Shown here: piece after piece, positions 24,101-33,594 of the stretch
Position numbering within the stretch: the first letter of the stretch is position 1
Layout of the letters: every line of letters begins with the position of its first letter
Assembly: GCF_032062135.1 (NCBI RefSeq)
Contig: NC_092859.1
Coordinates: forward strand, 85,222,511-85,286,510
Length of the DNA stretch: 64,000 nucleotides
Direction of reading: 5' to 3'
Source: Pyxicephalus adspersus
Lineage: Eukaryota > Chordata > Amphibia > Anura > Pyxicephalidae
Program-made: the position numbers and the translations under genes
Notes under the pieces: model-generated
What the model saw: only the letters and a program-made list of their open reading frames with translations
Databases searched by the model: none
Told to the model about the DNA's origin: nothing

Positions 24101-27100
24101 TTGCTTCCCCTTGCTTCATATGTCCGGCACGGCCGAGTCCCCGCTTGGGGAGTATGAAGCAAGGGGAAGCAAGCTGCACACAGAGGAGAATGTGAGCCTG
24201 GATTGGCTCTCCAGCAGAGGAGGAGTGTGGAGCGCGCAAGGGGCTGTTACCTCCTCCTGTATCCCTCCTCCAATTACGAGTATTGTACTGTTCCTTCTGC
24301 CTCTCAGTTCTCGCACAACAGCGAAATCTGACAGGCAGAAGGAACAGTACAATACTGGGCGTAAAAGACCACCCCCAACTGATTGGTTAGAGTGGTCTGC
24401 CAATTAATTAAAGTCTTAAGGAACCATTGCCACAATCCACACATCCACAGATCACTGTACACTTGTGTGATGGTCAGTGGTATAAATGCCTGATTGCATT
24501 GCTGCCAGTGGGAAGAATGTCACATTTACAAATAGCCAAAACATTAACTGGTGTCAATGTTAGCTGACCTGAGCGGCACAAATTGTACATTGCTGGTCAG
24601 TGTGAAGGTCAGCGAGATAAATGCCTAGTTGCTTTGCCAAATTGCACATTGCTTTAAGGAAGCCTTAGCACCCTTAGACACTAGCATACATGGAGACATA
24701 CCCTTTGTTACACACCCCTATATTAGAGGCACGGTAGACTGAGCTAGGGACAAGCATGCTCTGACTTCCTGGTATGCTTTCTTGGAGGGCTTTTATCCCA
24801 CAACTAAAAGAAACCACATTAACACTCTTTTTTAAAAGGTGGCGGCCATCTTCTGAATCCATCCCCTACCTGTGCCGCAGCTTTCGTGCCTTTTAGGCGA
24901 GGTTAGATGAGTGAGCAACTAAAGACAAGCAATATATCTTTCCTATATATATAGCTAACAAAACCCAAAAAGTTTTTCAAAATGGCGCCTGCTGTAAGCA
25001 GGATGGCGATGGTCACCTAACACAGGCTGCTGCTGGAGAAAAATACACCCTGCTGGAGTAGTTTGAAGATTACCAGCATTATGATAGCGAATTGCAGTCA
25101 ATAACATCTAATGATTTATTAAATGTACAAGTATCCAAGAAAAAACCTCCAAGGTTTATCCCACAAAATACCACAGGATGAAAACCAGGTATGTATAATT
25201 ATAGAATCCTGGTCAAAACACCATCAGGAAGAACAACAGTGCACTAAGCCATATTGACTTTCATGGAGCCACACAGCAGATGTCCCCAGAGATACAACAG
25301 ACAGCGGACATTCTATCCTTCAAACTCATCTCTACTACTGCCATTTGCATGATGGGATGGCTGTGAGCTGAAGTTTGCTGCACCTGTGCAAGGCACTGAA
25401 CAACGGTTTTAGACAGCAAAAGAAAATAGAAATAGGTAAAAAAAAAAAAAAAAAAACTTCCTTGCTGCTCACCTATGCTCAACAAAGAGGCTATTTAAGC
25501 TCCATATCACCATACCTTCGGCACCAGGGTTCCCAAAACTTGATGGATTTACCATCTGCGGTGGGACGTCCCCTTGGAAAGGCTGAACCGGTTGGGGGGG
25601 AACAAATGCTTGGTTCTGGAGCGGGGACAGAAAAAGAACACCTGTATAGGGGAGGAAGGTTGCTTTTATAGCTTTGGTGGTCCTGTGGAGAGCAAGGGGC
25701 AAGCTTACCCATGTGTGCATGTGGTCAAGAGGAGTGTCAGGAAAAAAGGATGTCTAATCAGAACAGGAAGTGATGGGAAAACTCTCCAAAAAAATCCTCC
25801 TAGAGTAGTAATACCTGACAAAGGATTATAACATTTCCCCATTCTATCCAAAAAAAAGGTAGCCCTGGTTTTGTGGTTTGCATTCCCCCTGAGAGGAAGA
25901 ACATTTTACATACCAGAATAGTTTTTCTGTTTCCATGCTCCTACCTTCAGCATCACTAGTAAATGATTCCGGGCCTTTCAGCTGTCCAGAGAAGAGTCTT
26001 TTTCCATGATGGATCCTTCTGTTAATAGTCAATGGTCCAACCAAATAAGGAGGCTTGTCAAATCTAGAAATAGAAATATTTGTTATAATACTTCTGTGAA
26101 ACACATGAAATAATAAGCATAACCAGAACTAAAGCTAACTTCTATAAATCTGTTATCATTAGTGCCCAGGGAGAATTTGTTGCAACCATCAAAGAGATAC
26201 CATCACCTCTGAGATCTATGTGATGCTTGGAAAAATCTTGGATCTTCCTACAACAAGGTGTTGGGCCTGTGAAGTATTCATGTGAGATCTTCACCAATGG
26301 AAAAATAGGGAGCCAAATATGAGAGAATTTTATCCAACACACACTTATCCTGAAAATAGGGCAGATTTTACATACATAATGCATACATGATACATACATA
26401 CATGATACATACATACATACATACATAATGCATACATGATACATACATACATAATGCATACATACATACATGATACATACATACATACATGATACATACA
26501 TACATAATGCATACATACATGATACATACATACATAATGCATACATGATACATACATACATGCATACTGCATACATACATACATACTGCATACATACATA
26601 CATACATGATACATAAAACCTCTGAGTCATATGTATCATGGCAGGAATTTATTTTCTACACCCATAAGTGTGCACTAAGAAAGGTAATACAGGTGAATAG
26701 GAAAGGAGACGTGTTTATGTTGTTGTACAAGGAGTAGGGTAAATATCGGATACAGAATATTCGGGCATGAAATAAAACACAGACCATGATAAGATTGCCT
26801 GGGACTTACATGAATGGTTCTGGGTCTATTGGTGATGGCAGCAGATATATTCCAATGATGGCTGCAAGGAGAGCAGCAGAAAAGCCCCACTTGAGATACC
26901 TACAATAAATAAATAGTGAGAAGTGTACAACCGAATAAAACAAATCTGTGATGCAGAAATCTATCCATCTATAGAAAATAAATGTGCCCAAATACATGCA
27001 GATTATATACAGAACAGACTTTCCTCACCAATACCCGGTGAATGTGTCCAGATAACATTCTGACAATCTGCCTGTATAGGTCTGATGATCCCAGGACTAT

Positions 27101-27363
27101 GGTACAAATAGAAGTCTAGAAGAGGGCAGACATACAGGTGGTGTATAAGGATAACTGCCCTCCCCCACACTGCCATTATATCCTCCTATAGCCCTGATAC
27201 AAATACCCCACCAGGGGCAGATTGCCTGCCATATAGGAGGTGTCTGCTCATCATTACATAGGAAAAGGCAAGGATACTGAAATGATCGATGCTGGAAAGG
27301 AATAGTATGTGCAATGCCTGCAAGCAATACATAGATCTCACATACACAGCTCGGTACTCACAT
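14917..27363 (-). CDS. apmap: APMAP-like membrane beta-propeller protein (gene-level, complete)
   Basis: Coding segments on the - strand: 27362-27363, 26810-26899, 25945-26063, 19529-19627, 18856-19005, 18642-18754, 16645-16805, 16122-16317 and 14917-15126. They total 1140 nt with all phases consistent, giving 379 aa plus stop. Residues about 7-21 form a signal anchor (FSAALLAAIIGIYLL), followed by SPIDPEPF and a six-bladed strictosidine-synthase/SMP30-type propeller: GKLWRI, EPVCGRPHGVRLD, FFTDSSSKW (176-183), ANGLALSP (221-228), LPGYPDNIR, HDPDG (341-345) and YLGN. APMAP is a type II membrane protein with reported arylesterase activity. Unlike mammalian APMAP (about 416 aa) there is almost no cytosolic N-terminus. 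It may be a paralogue rather than the orthologue. Confidence 0.93.
15127..16121 (-). other. APMAP-like intron with a foldback MITE
   Basis: Intron between the exons at 16122-16317 and 14917-15126. Besides the MITE at 15887-16110 I see no exon-like sequence. Confidence 0.7.
15887..16110. mobile_element. foldback MITE, 224 bp with about 50-bp inverted ends
   Basis: Ends ggccctgatttattaaagct and its complement near 16091-16110. The inner arms around gagagaatacactttcatc (left) and gatgaaagtgtattctctcc (right) are also inverted. No coding capacity. It stops only 11 bases beyond the splice donor of the neighbouring APMAP-like exon. Confidence 0.88.
16122..16317 (-). CDS. apmap: APMAP-like exon
   Basis: Acceptor ...cctcag upstream, donor AAG|gtaagg. 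The first base completes an Arg codon, then YWLSGSKAGMKEVFVDNLPG, YPDNIRISTRG and ...FIVK (residues 246-310). Contains the conserved P-G-x-P-D-N loop of the propeller family. It carries only one internal Met, so it is easily overlooked as an ORF. Confidence 0.93.
16645..16805 (-). CDS. apmap: APMAP-like exon
   Basis: Acceptor ...taattaag (a weak pyrimidine tract), donor CTGCG|gtatgt. Encodes residues 192-244, VLETNHLGRLIRYDPVKKEA through YMANGLALSP and LLIVETSIARILR, aligning with the LRFPNGVQLS...VAETTMARI region of APMAP. Confidence 0.95.
16806..18641 (-). other. APMAP-like intron
   Basis: Contains a 35-bp tandem duplication (ataagcag..taggct..ttacacacaa) at about 17550-17614 followed by a decayed MITE-like stretch. 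No further exon is seen. The 118-codon + strand frame at 17623 looks like chance. Confidence 0.6.
18642..18754 (-). CDS. apmap: APMAP-like exon
   Basis: Acceptor ttttcag, donor GAG|gtaagc. Residues 155-191: VDGVPFGFLNGLELSQNGTI, FFTDSSSKWGRRHHRYE. FTDSSSKW is the most conserved APMAP motif. The family Asn-Asp is Asn-Gly here (N164-G165). N171-G-T is a glycosylation sequon. Confidence 0.95.
18856..19005 (-). CDS. apmap: APMAP-like exon
   Basis: Acceptor cccttttag, donor GAAG|gtgacg. Residues 105-153: TPEYEPVCGRPHGVRLDRDG, YLIVADSYFGLFRVHPQTGE, KELLLTSKE. C112, together with C103 in the previous exon, corresponds to the conserved cysteine pair before GRP in APMAP. Confidence 0.95.
19529..19627 (-). 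CDS. apmap: APMAP-like exon
   Basis: Acceptor attctttag, donor TGCG|gtaagt. Residues 72-103: NLYTGTVDGKLWRIHGEHLQ, FITQMGKNMSGC. N99-M-S is a glycosylation sequon next to C103. First full propeller blade. Confidence 0.95.
20651..20673 (+). repeat. left inverted repeat of DIRS-like element
   Basis: Perfect reverse complement of 25705-25727; similarity continues imperfectly on both sides. Confidence 0.85.
20793..21556. mobile_element. TACCGTATTTTTCGGACC-TIR element interrupted by gap
   Basis: Left end TACCGTATTTTTCGGACCAT at about 20796 and right end with the exact complement near 21537-21556, flanked by AAC/GTT around TA. Inner secondary copies of the ATAAGACGCACC motif occur at both sides. 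The interior is mostly N. Same family as 11598-12438. Confidence 0.85.
20938..21437. other. assembly gap, 500 N
   Basis: Exactly 500 N, a conventional placeholder size, inside the TIR element in the APMAP-like intron. Open frames drawn across it are meaningless. Confidence 0.99.
22435..23022 (-). pseudogene. retroelement RT/RNase H-like remnant
   Basis: Overlapping broken - strand frames encode QIFYITRQSGTKIDYFHQAT, EASQLFCLPNHQPKFSYVII, LADHFSTTNGLWANTVF and RLIDLLASPVMSKCQQILSL. The order (x-N/T-R-Q-x-G-T-K, then ADHFS, then a I-D-L-x-A-S...K-C segment) resembles the C-terminal RT/RNase H region of DIRS-type elements. Several frameshifts are required. Assignment by pattern only. Confidence 0.55.
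23190..23393 (-). pseudogene. gag-like acidic remnant of the DIRS-like element (possible)
   Basis: The - strand frame includes MYDNFADDPVSLLSGSLDDF and NSADDSAEAYRP, acidic and serine-rich as in the ORF1 of DIRS elements. Weak, position-supported only. Confidence 0.35.
24006..24390. mobile_element. TACCGTATTTTCCGG element, internally rearranged
   Basis: Left end TACCGTATTTTCCGGCGTAT at 24006. A complementary TCTTATACGCCGG appears already at 24072-24084, and a degenerate GGGCGTAAAAGACC near 24357 may be the true right end. Contains the hairpin at 24280-24355. Confidence 0.7.
24280..24355. repeat. perfect 23-bp hairpin with 30-base loop
   Basis: 24280-24302 (GTATTGTACTGTTCC...) is the exact reverse complement of 24333-24355. 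The size is that of a small RNA precursor, but its placement in a transposon makes a terminal or sub-terminal repeat equally likely. Confidence 0.85.
25705..25727 (-). repeat. right inverted repeat of DIRS-like element
   Basis: Perfect reverse complement of 20651-20673. It lies about 220 bases from the APMAP-like exon at 25945. Confidence 0.85.
25945..26063 (-). CDS. apmap: APMAP-like exon
   Basis: Acceptor atttctag, donor GAAG|gtagga. The first base completes Ile31 (AT|A), then FDKPPYLVGPLTINRRIHHG, KRLFSGQLKGPESFTSDAE (32-70). The GPES segment matches the start of the APMAP propeller (VGPESIA). The next intron is 6.3 kb and full of retroelement. Confidence 0.95.
26064..26809 (-). other. 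APMAP-like intron with CATA microsatellite
   Basis: Intron between the anchor exon and the first propeller exon. The only structure is the tetranucleotide array at 26369-26612. Confidence 0.8.
26369..26612. repeat. interrupted CATA/GCATACATGATA microsatellite
   Basis: Runs of CATA separated by GCATACATGATA interruptions over about 240 bases. The long Tyr-Val-Cys-Met frames it creates on the - strand are artefacts of repetition. Confidence 0.95.
26810..26899 (-). CDS. apmap: APMAP-like exon with signal anchor
   Basis: Acceptor tttattgtag, donor TTCAT|gtaagt, 90 nt. The first base G completes the ATG begun in exon 1; then YLKWGFSAALLAAIIGIYLL, PSPIDPEPF. Residues 7-21 are a hydrophobic signal anchor, and SPIDP follows directly as in APMAP. 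Confidence 0.93.
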
Positions 27364-27480
27364 GTCCTATACTGAGAGCTGGCTATGGAGGAGTTTATGT
27401 AACAGCCGGCCTGTCTGTGTGAGGAGAAGAGCGCCCCCCCCGGGATGGAAGAGGAGGGCGGGATGAGCCGGGGTCATACA
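27362..27480 (-). CDS. apmap: APMAP-like exon 1: 5'UTR plus first two bases of ATG
   Basis: On the - strand the exon ends GTATAGGACAT followed by a consensus donor gtgagt (27361-27356). Joined to the next exon it makes ATG TAT CTC AAG. An in-frame TAG at 27369-27367 lies two codons upstream, fixing this as the first possible start. The coding part is 27362-27363 only; the transcript start is not known. Confidence 0.75.
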
Positions 27481-27525
27481 CAGGGCACGGCCTACAGCAC
27501 CAGCCGCCTCCTGACACCTCAGGAC
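27364..27525 (-). promoter_or_regulatory. apmap: APMAP-like 5'UTR/proximal promoter
   Basis: GC-rich stretch upstream of the split start, with a CCCGCCC-type GC box and a C-run near 27434-27441. It includes a short upstream open frame from ATG at 27475-27477 to TAG at 27367-27369. No TATA box is obvious. Bordered by the minisatellite. Confidence 0.5.
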
Positions 27526-28322
27526 ATTCACTATTATTATTATACACACAGGGGGCTATATGGAGACACATTCACCATTATTATTATACAACCAGGGGGC
27601 TCTATGGAGACACATTCACCATGAACATTATACACACAGGGCACTATATGGGGACACATTCACAATGATTATTATACAACCAGGGGGCTCTATAGGGGCA
27701 CATTCACCATGAACATTATACACACAGGGGGCTCTATGGGGACACATTCACTATGAATATTATACACACAGGGTGCTCTATGGGGACACATTCACCATGA
27801 ACATTATACACAGAGGGGGCTCTATGGGGACACATTCACCATGAACATTATACCAGAGGGCGCTCTATGGGGACACATTCACCATGAACATTATACACAC
27901 AGGGCGCTCTATGCATTATACCAGAGGGCGCTCTATGGGGACACATTCACCATGAACATTATACACACAGGGCGCTCTATGGGGACACATTCACCATGAA
28001 CATTATACACAGAGGGCTCTCTATGGGGACACATTCACCATGAACAATATACACACAGGGGGCTATATGGAGACAAATTCACCATGAACATTATACACAG
28101 AGGGAGCTCTATGGGGACACATTCACCATGAACATTATACACAGAGGGCGCTCTATGGGGACACATTCACCATGAACATTATACACACAGGGCGCTCTAT
28201 GGGGACACATTCACCATGAACATTATACACAGAGGTCTCTCTATGGGGACACATTCACCATGAACAATATACACACAGGGCGCTCTATGGGGTTACATTA
28301 ACCATCAACATTATACACACGG
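27524..28322. repeat. 44-bp minisatellite, about 18 copies
   Basis: Unit: ACACATTCACCATGAACATT, then ATACACACAGGGGGCTCTAT and GGGG. Units vary mainly in the AGAGGG/CGCTC part. One truncated unit lies near 27910-27920. It begins about 160 bases upstream of the APMAP-like split start. Many units hold AGGGCGCTCTA or CCAGAGGGCGCT. Confidence 0.95.
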
Positions 28323-30080
28323 TGATAAATACCTGGCCTTCACTATATTGCAGCATTCCTGTGCCACATTACAGATGATTTAGGGATTTGCTTTGGATTC
28401 CTCAGGAGCTCCTGGCTGACTTTATTTTTGTGACTACACTGAGGTAATTTCACCCTACTTCCTGTGACGTGAAATTGTTTAGGACTGGGAAGGAGTGGTC
28501 TGTCATAATCCCAAACTTCAGGCGGTACAATGGTTTTTATTACTTATTAGCACAGTGCAGCTCGCACTCCTCATATCACCCATAAGGTTACGTGTTGCTA
28601 AGGAGGATGTAGGTAAGTGGGGCTCTGTCAGCATGGAGTATGTCTGCTCTTTTCTGAGTGCTCCAGGTGCCACCTATAATCCACATATGGCTGCCTTTTT
28701 TATAATGTGTCCTTGTAGCTCTCAGAATTCTGTTACACAAGGCAATGCTAAATACGAGGACAGATTTTCTAAAAGGTTGCGGATTGACTCCCCCCGCAGA
28801 TATAACACCTCATAGTCTGCACACATGTAAGAGAAGAGGCTCCATACTTGTATTTGTGTCTCCTCTGTGTATAGTGCACATTACAGGTGTGTGAATACAT
28901 CAAGAAATCTGATGTGTTGGTAAATCTTGAACAAAAGTACACATTGTGTTGTGTGTACAAATGATCGATTACATCCAACCAAAATTCTGATCACTCTGTG
29001 ACTAGAAAATTGAACAAAGCGGTTGGTCAGAAGCAACATTGGCGGGAGATCTGACCAGATCTTGACCAGGAAATTGCAGCCATCTCATTGCCTTGTGGTG
29101 GTGAGCCATGGGGGCTTCTTTCTTCTCCAGCACTAAATATCTGTTGTTCCCAGGCTGTGATTGTTCCAGCAGATTTTCCCAACTAAAAAGCAGCATCCAA
29201 TTCTCAGCCTTCCAATCTGATAGCCTGGAGTCCTCATGCAAAAGGAGGCTCCAAAATTGTATTTGTTATTCTTCTATTCTAATTGTTTTTGATTACTTGC
29301 ACTTGGATCAGTTGTCAGGTGATTAAAGTTGTCAATAAATCTGGATTGAAAGTACATGGTTATGTGTTGTCATTTGGATGGTTACTTTGTACCTGTATAT
29401 GTACCTGTTAGCTGGTGCACCAACCAATGTGAGTTGTACATGGCAACCATCTGATATGTACACTAGGTACAACTTAAAATAATTCATTTCAAAGGGTGTA
29501 CAGTAAAAATAAAGAACTCCCTTCCCAGCTTTGTCCCACACATAATCATACAATATGCTGTACACAACATGTGCAGTGTTAGGTTGGTGCAGCACAGATG
29601 TAGAGGTGGTAGTGGATCTGCTTCTGTGTTTCAGCCCATAGTTCATCTTGTTTATATGTATGCATATTATTTTTTCCTCTTAGAAGCAATTTACTTTCTG
29701 TATGATACGGGATGATCTAAATATTCATCCTCCTTTTGAAAAGAAATCTTTGACAATGGTTTAAGCTGGTCTGATTTAAGCCCCAATTTAAAGCAGCATC
29801 GGGACCAGAACTATTTGTCCCAGCTCCTGGTCCTGCTCTCATTGGCTTTTTTAGGTCCTGGTTGGCACTGGTGTTGGAACCACGAGCTTACAGTGCCAGC
29901 GGTGGTCAAGTTCTGAAACTTTCATATACTAGGCTACCAGATCATTGCCTAGGAAGTCAATAAAAATACAATTTTTTCACATTGTTTACATGTTAGTGGG
30001 GATTTGACATATAAAATAATGCCACATTACTTCCTCCTAATACAGAGGCTAGGGCTGAGCTAATATTTTACAAATATATA
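28323..30080. other. intergenic, no gene seen
   Basis: Upstream of the APMAP-like minisatellite. Short frames on both strands (for example at 28495 and 29332) have no domain or splice context. Some stretches look like old repeats but no termini could be set. Confidence 0.6.
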
Positions 30081-30081
30081 C

Positions 30082-30390
30082 ACACTCACAGGTCACTTTA
30101 TTGGGTACACTGGTCCAAGGAGAGGTTTGTATCTCGGTCAGGACACTATTTATTAGGTTTGTGTGGGTTTCCCTTGGGAATTCTAGTTCCTTCTCACATC
30201 TCTAAAACATGCAGTTACACTTATTTGCTTCCCCTTAATAATCAGCCTTCGTGTAATTGACAGATGACTGAGGAAGGGTCATTAGGTTGTGAGCCCCTTT
30301 GAGGGAGTTAGTAATTTGACTATGGACTATGCAAAGTTCTGAGTAATATGTTGGCGCTATATAAATACTGTACAAGGTAATGGCAATAAT
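30082..30390 (+). repeat. long copy of tRNA-related SINE-like repeat (decayed)
   Basis: Shares with 63690-63945 the order tcaggacactat, aaacatgcagtta, ttaggttgtgagccccttt, tgactatggact and ttggcgctatataaatactg. Confidence 0.7.
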
Positions 30391-32282
30391 TTAAAGCAGA
30401 CCTATCAGAATTTTCACTTTACATAAGAAGGTAGACATCCCTTATATTTAACAAAAAAAGCCCCTCCCCTTATGTCTTTATTGTTTCGGTGATAGAAAGA
30501 ATGGGAGCACAGAGCATCCTGGGAGGCTTCTGGTTGCTCTTTCTGCACATGCCCATGATCGGGCATGCCTAGAGAAAGCTTTTTTTTCATTGGGGGGAAA
30601 AAAAACTGCTAATCTCACTCATGTGCAGTGAGATCGACACCCTTTTTTTATTTTTTATAGCAGCTATGTCACCTGATCTTACACCTGCGCAGTGCCAGAT
30701 TGAGTGATTTAGCAAGAAGACCAGAAAAGAAGACTGAAAATGGCAACGCTCGTCGCTTCCTTTGCACCAGGACTAAGGTGGACTACAGGACAAGGGGCCT
30801 AATCCAGGAAACCTCCAGAGAGATCGAGGAATCAGTGGAAGTAAAGGTGAGGGATTTTTTTTTTTTTAAAGTTTACTCCTGTTTTAAAGTTTTTAAAAGT
30901 TTACTCCTGACTTAGATTGTGGAATGGTTGTTGCTGCCAGATGGGTTGTTTCTGAGTATTTCAAAAACTGTAGATCTGCTGGGATTTTGTAGAGCTGATT
31001 CACCACTGATGACTATTAGTCAGTCTTGCGAGGACTGGTATAGTATTGCCTATTGTACAGTGCGACACTTCTATGGAAATACCGCAGTGCCCCCTCTGTG
31101 GTATCCTTGTGTCACCCTGGGACTCATCACTCAGAAGTGCTGAGTTGATTTCTTCAGCTAATTGCAGGGCAACTACATTAATTGGATCTTTGCTGAAAGC
31201 TGCTTACTGGAACTTTCATTCTGAACATGGAAAAGAAACTTGGCCGTTAAGAGGACCTGTTTTCTGCTTTTACCGGCGCTCTAGAACACTCCAAGCTGAC
31301 CTGCTATTCACATGAGATCCCCCAAGTATTGTTTGATAAAACTGCCAGCTGGTGAAATCTGTGTTCTAGGTGTGCACACTGGAGTGTTTTGTGAGGCTGT
31401 GATTAGCTAGATAGTGGGATTACTGGGGTAGCCAGTCAGCATTTCTTAATGTCTGGGTTTATGTAACCATTTACTGTTTATTGTATTGTTACATTACTTA
31501 CAGCATCTTTTAATACTGTTTTTACTATGTTTTGTAACCCCCTTTATTGTCAGCCCTTTCAAATACCAGGTTAGGTTGGAGCTAACACCCCTGGGCTGCC
31601 CTACACTTGGCATGGCTCAAAGAGAAAATACCAATTAAGCAGCAGTTCTCGGGACAACGCCTTGTTGATGCCACAGGACAGAGGTGCATGCTCAGACTGC
31701 AGACTTCACACTCATAGAAAGGCAACAAAAACTTAAACACCCACAGTATATAGAAGGACAACTATAGAAGGGCATCTCTGAAAGGTCAACACAATGAACC
31801 TTGAGGTACAGTAGCAGGAGACCACACTGGGTGCCACTCCTGTTGGCAAAGAACAGGTACCTGGGGCTACAGTTTGCAATGGCTCACCAAACGTGGACAA
31901 CAGAAACTTGGAAAAAATGTTGTTTGAATAATCCTTATTTTTAGCTGTGACATTCGGATGGTAGGGTCAACGTTTAGCATCAACAACATGAATCCATCCT
32001 GCTTTGTATCAACAGTTTAGACTGATGGTGTAATCATGTGGAGAATTTCTTGGCACATGTTGGGCCCCTTAGTACCATGTATTGTTTAAATGCCAGAGCC
32101 TACCTTAGTATTTTAGCAAACCATATCCATCCCTTTATGACCTCACATCTTCAGATGGCTACTCCCAGCAGGATAACATTCCTTGTCACAAAGCTCAAAT
32201 CATCTCACGCTGGTTTCCTGAACATGACAATGAGTGCATTGTACTCAAATGGCCACCACAGGCACCAGAACTCCAATAGAAC

Positions 32283-32410
32283 ACCCTTATTATTGTTACA
32301 CAGCATTTATATAGCACCAACATATTACACAGCACTGTAAAAAGTCCATAGTCATGTCCATAGCTGTCCTACAACCGGACTCACAATCCACTGTCCCTAC
32401 CTTGGTCATT
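32283..32410 (-). repeat. short interspersed repeat, reverse
   Basis: Reverse complement carries the gtgctatataaatgctg / ccatagtcatgtcc core of the family. Confidence 0.75.
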
Positions 32411-33594
32411 TGTCATTACCACCCTTGGGATAACTGGGAACAGGATAATTGCATTCATGAATGTGCAGCACCTGCTTGATGCTATCATGTCAATGTGGAC
32501 CAAAATATCTAAAGGAAAGTTTCTAGCACTTTGTTGAATCTATACCGTAGGTAATTATCTACAAATACTAGCAAGGTGTACTTAAATAAGTGCCTGGTGG
32601 GAGTGTGTATAATGTATGCATATAAAAAGTGACCTAACTGTGATTTAATGGTTAATTATTGGGCAGTCAAACCTACAATGCCAACTCAGGTCTCTGAGGT
32701 AATATTTAGTAGGAAGTTGCATGCAACCACAGTCAAATGGTTTCTATCGTAAGCATAAATAGCTGAAGAAGGTTTGGAAAGGCAGGCAGGGGTGGTTTTG
32801 GAGTTATGCTATGTACAGACTGGCGCTGAGGTTGTGGCATGTTTTCTACTGAAATGTAAGCTTTAGCTGTGTTGACTAGGTGAATGAGAGGGTCCTTTTT
32901 TGTTGAAATGATTTCCTAGAACTTGGATTGAGATGGAACAGAGTTGAAGGATTTCTCATGAAACAGAATCCATCGGGTTTATGTATGATTTGACAAATCT
33001 CTGACCAAAAGAGTTGAAGGGGAGGCACATGACCAGAAAATGTGAAGCATTTTTCCTTCTTAGTTATGGTACCTTCACCACTTAAGACTGTCGGGAAGAG
33101 CATGTGTAGAAGTGATAGATTTCTCTACCATTGTGTTAAAGCAGAAGTAAACACCAAACTGGCAGGCTTTTCCTGAATGTCCTTTCTGCCATCGATTCTT
33201 CATCAAGCTGAGCATGCTTGTAGATTCTTGATATGTTTATTTTGAGGCGTTAAGGTTGGAACATATAATTTAGTCTTTTTTGGGGCATTCCAACTCTTGT
33301 TCCCACTTATGTTTAGAGGGAGGGACCTCCCTTATTACAAGGAACGGAGTATGACTCGGAGGATAGCAATTATAATAAAATCACCTAAAAATAGACAAAA
33401 TCGCCATAAGCCACCGAGTTGCCCAAAAATAAATCATAAGGAGCTCCTTTTAAGGCCTAAGCCTACTTTCCAAGTGTCTGCCACAGTGTGGTACAACCCA
33501 TAAACAAAAGGTGAAACTCTTGTTTTTTTATGAAATAGGCTGGGTGTATAATGAAATGTGCATTTCTATTCCAACATTCCAGTTTAGTCCCAAT

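Larger units (their letters stand above)
20400..25830 (-). mobile_element. degenerate DIRS-like retrotransposon with inverted termini (candidate)
   Basis: A perfect 23-bp inverted pair at 20651-20673 and 25705-25727 (TGACCACATGCACACATGGG core) lies in longer imperfect inverted flanks, including TTTTCCT-type runs and a TTGCTC..CCACA block. Between them, on the - strand, 22.4-23.0 kb reads as decayed RT/RNase H-like protein (YITRQSGTKIDYFHQATVRF, ILADHFS, IDLLASPVMSKCQQI). About 23.2-23.4 kb reads as an acidic gag-like stretch. Inverted repeats around such coding traces fit DIRS. It has been invaded by other elements and contains the assembly gap. Boundaries are approximate and the class is inferred. 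Confidence 0.55.

Noticed and set aside
24054..24407. 117-codon + and 95-codon - frames
   Set aside because: Both lie within the TACCGTATTTTCCGG element and its hairpin; chance frames.
26142..26639. Long - strand frames rich in Tyr-Val-Cys-Met
   Set aside because: They are translations of a CATA microsatellite in three frames inside an APMAP-like intron.
26806..26997. Start Met at 26997 for the APMAP-like anchor exon
   Set aside because: This frame reads through the intron and its acceptor; the spliced ATG from exon 1 with an upstream stop and consensus donor is better supported.
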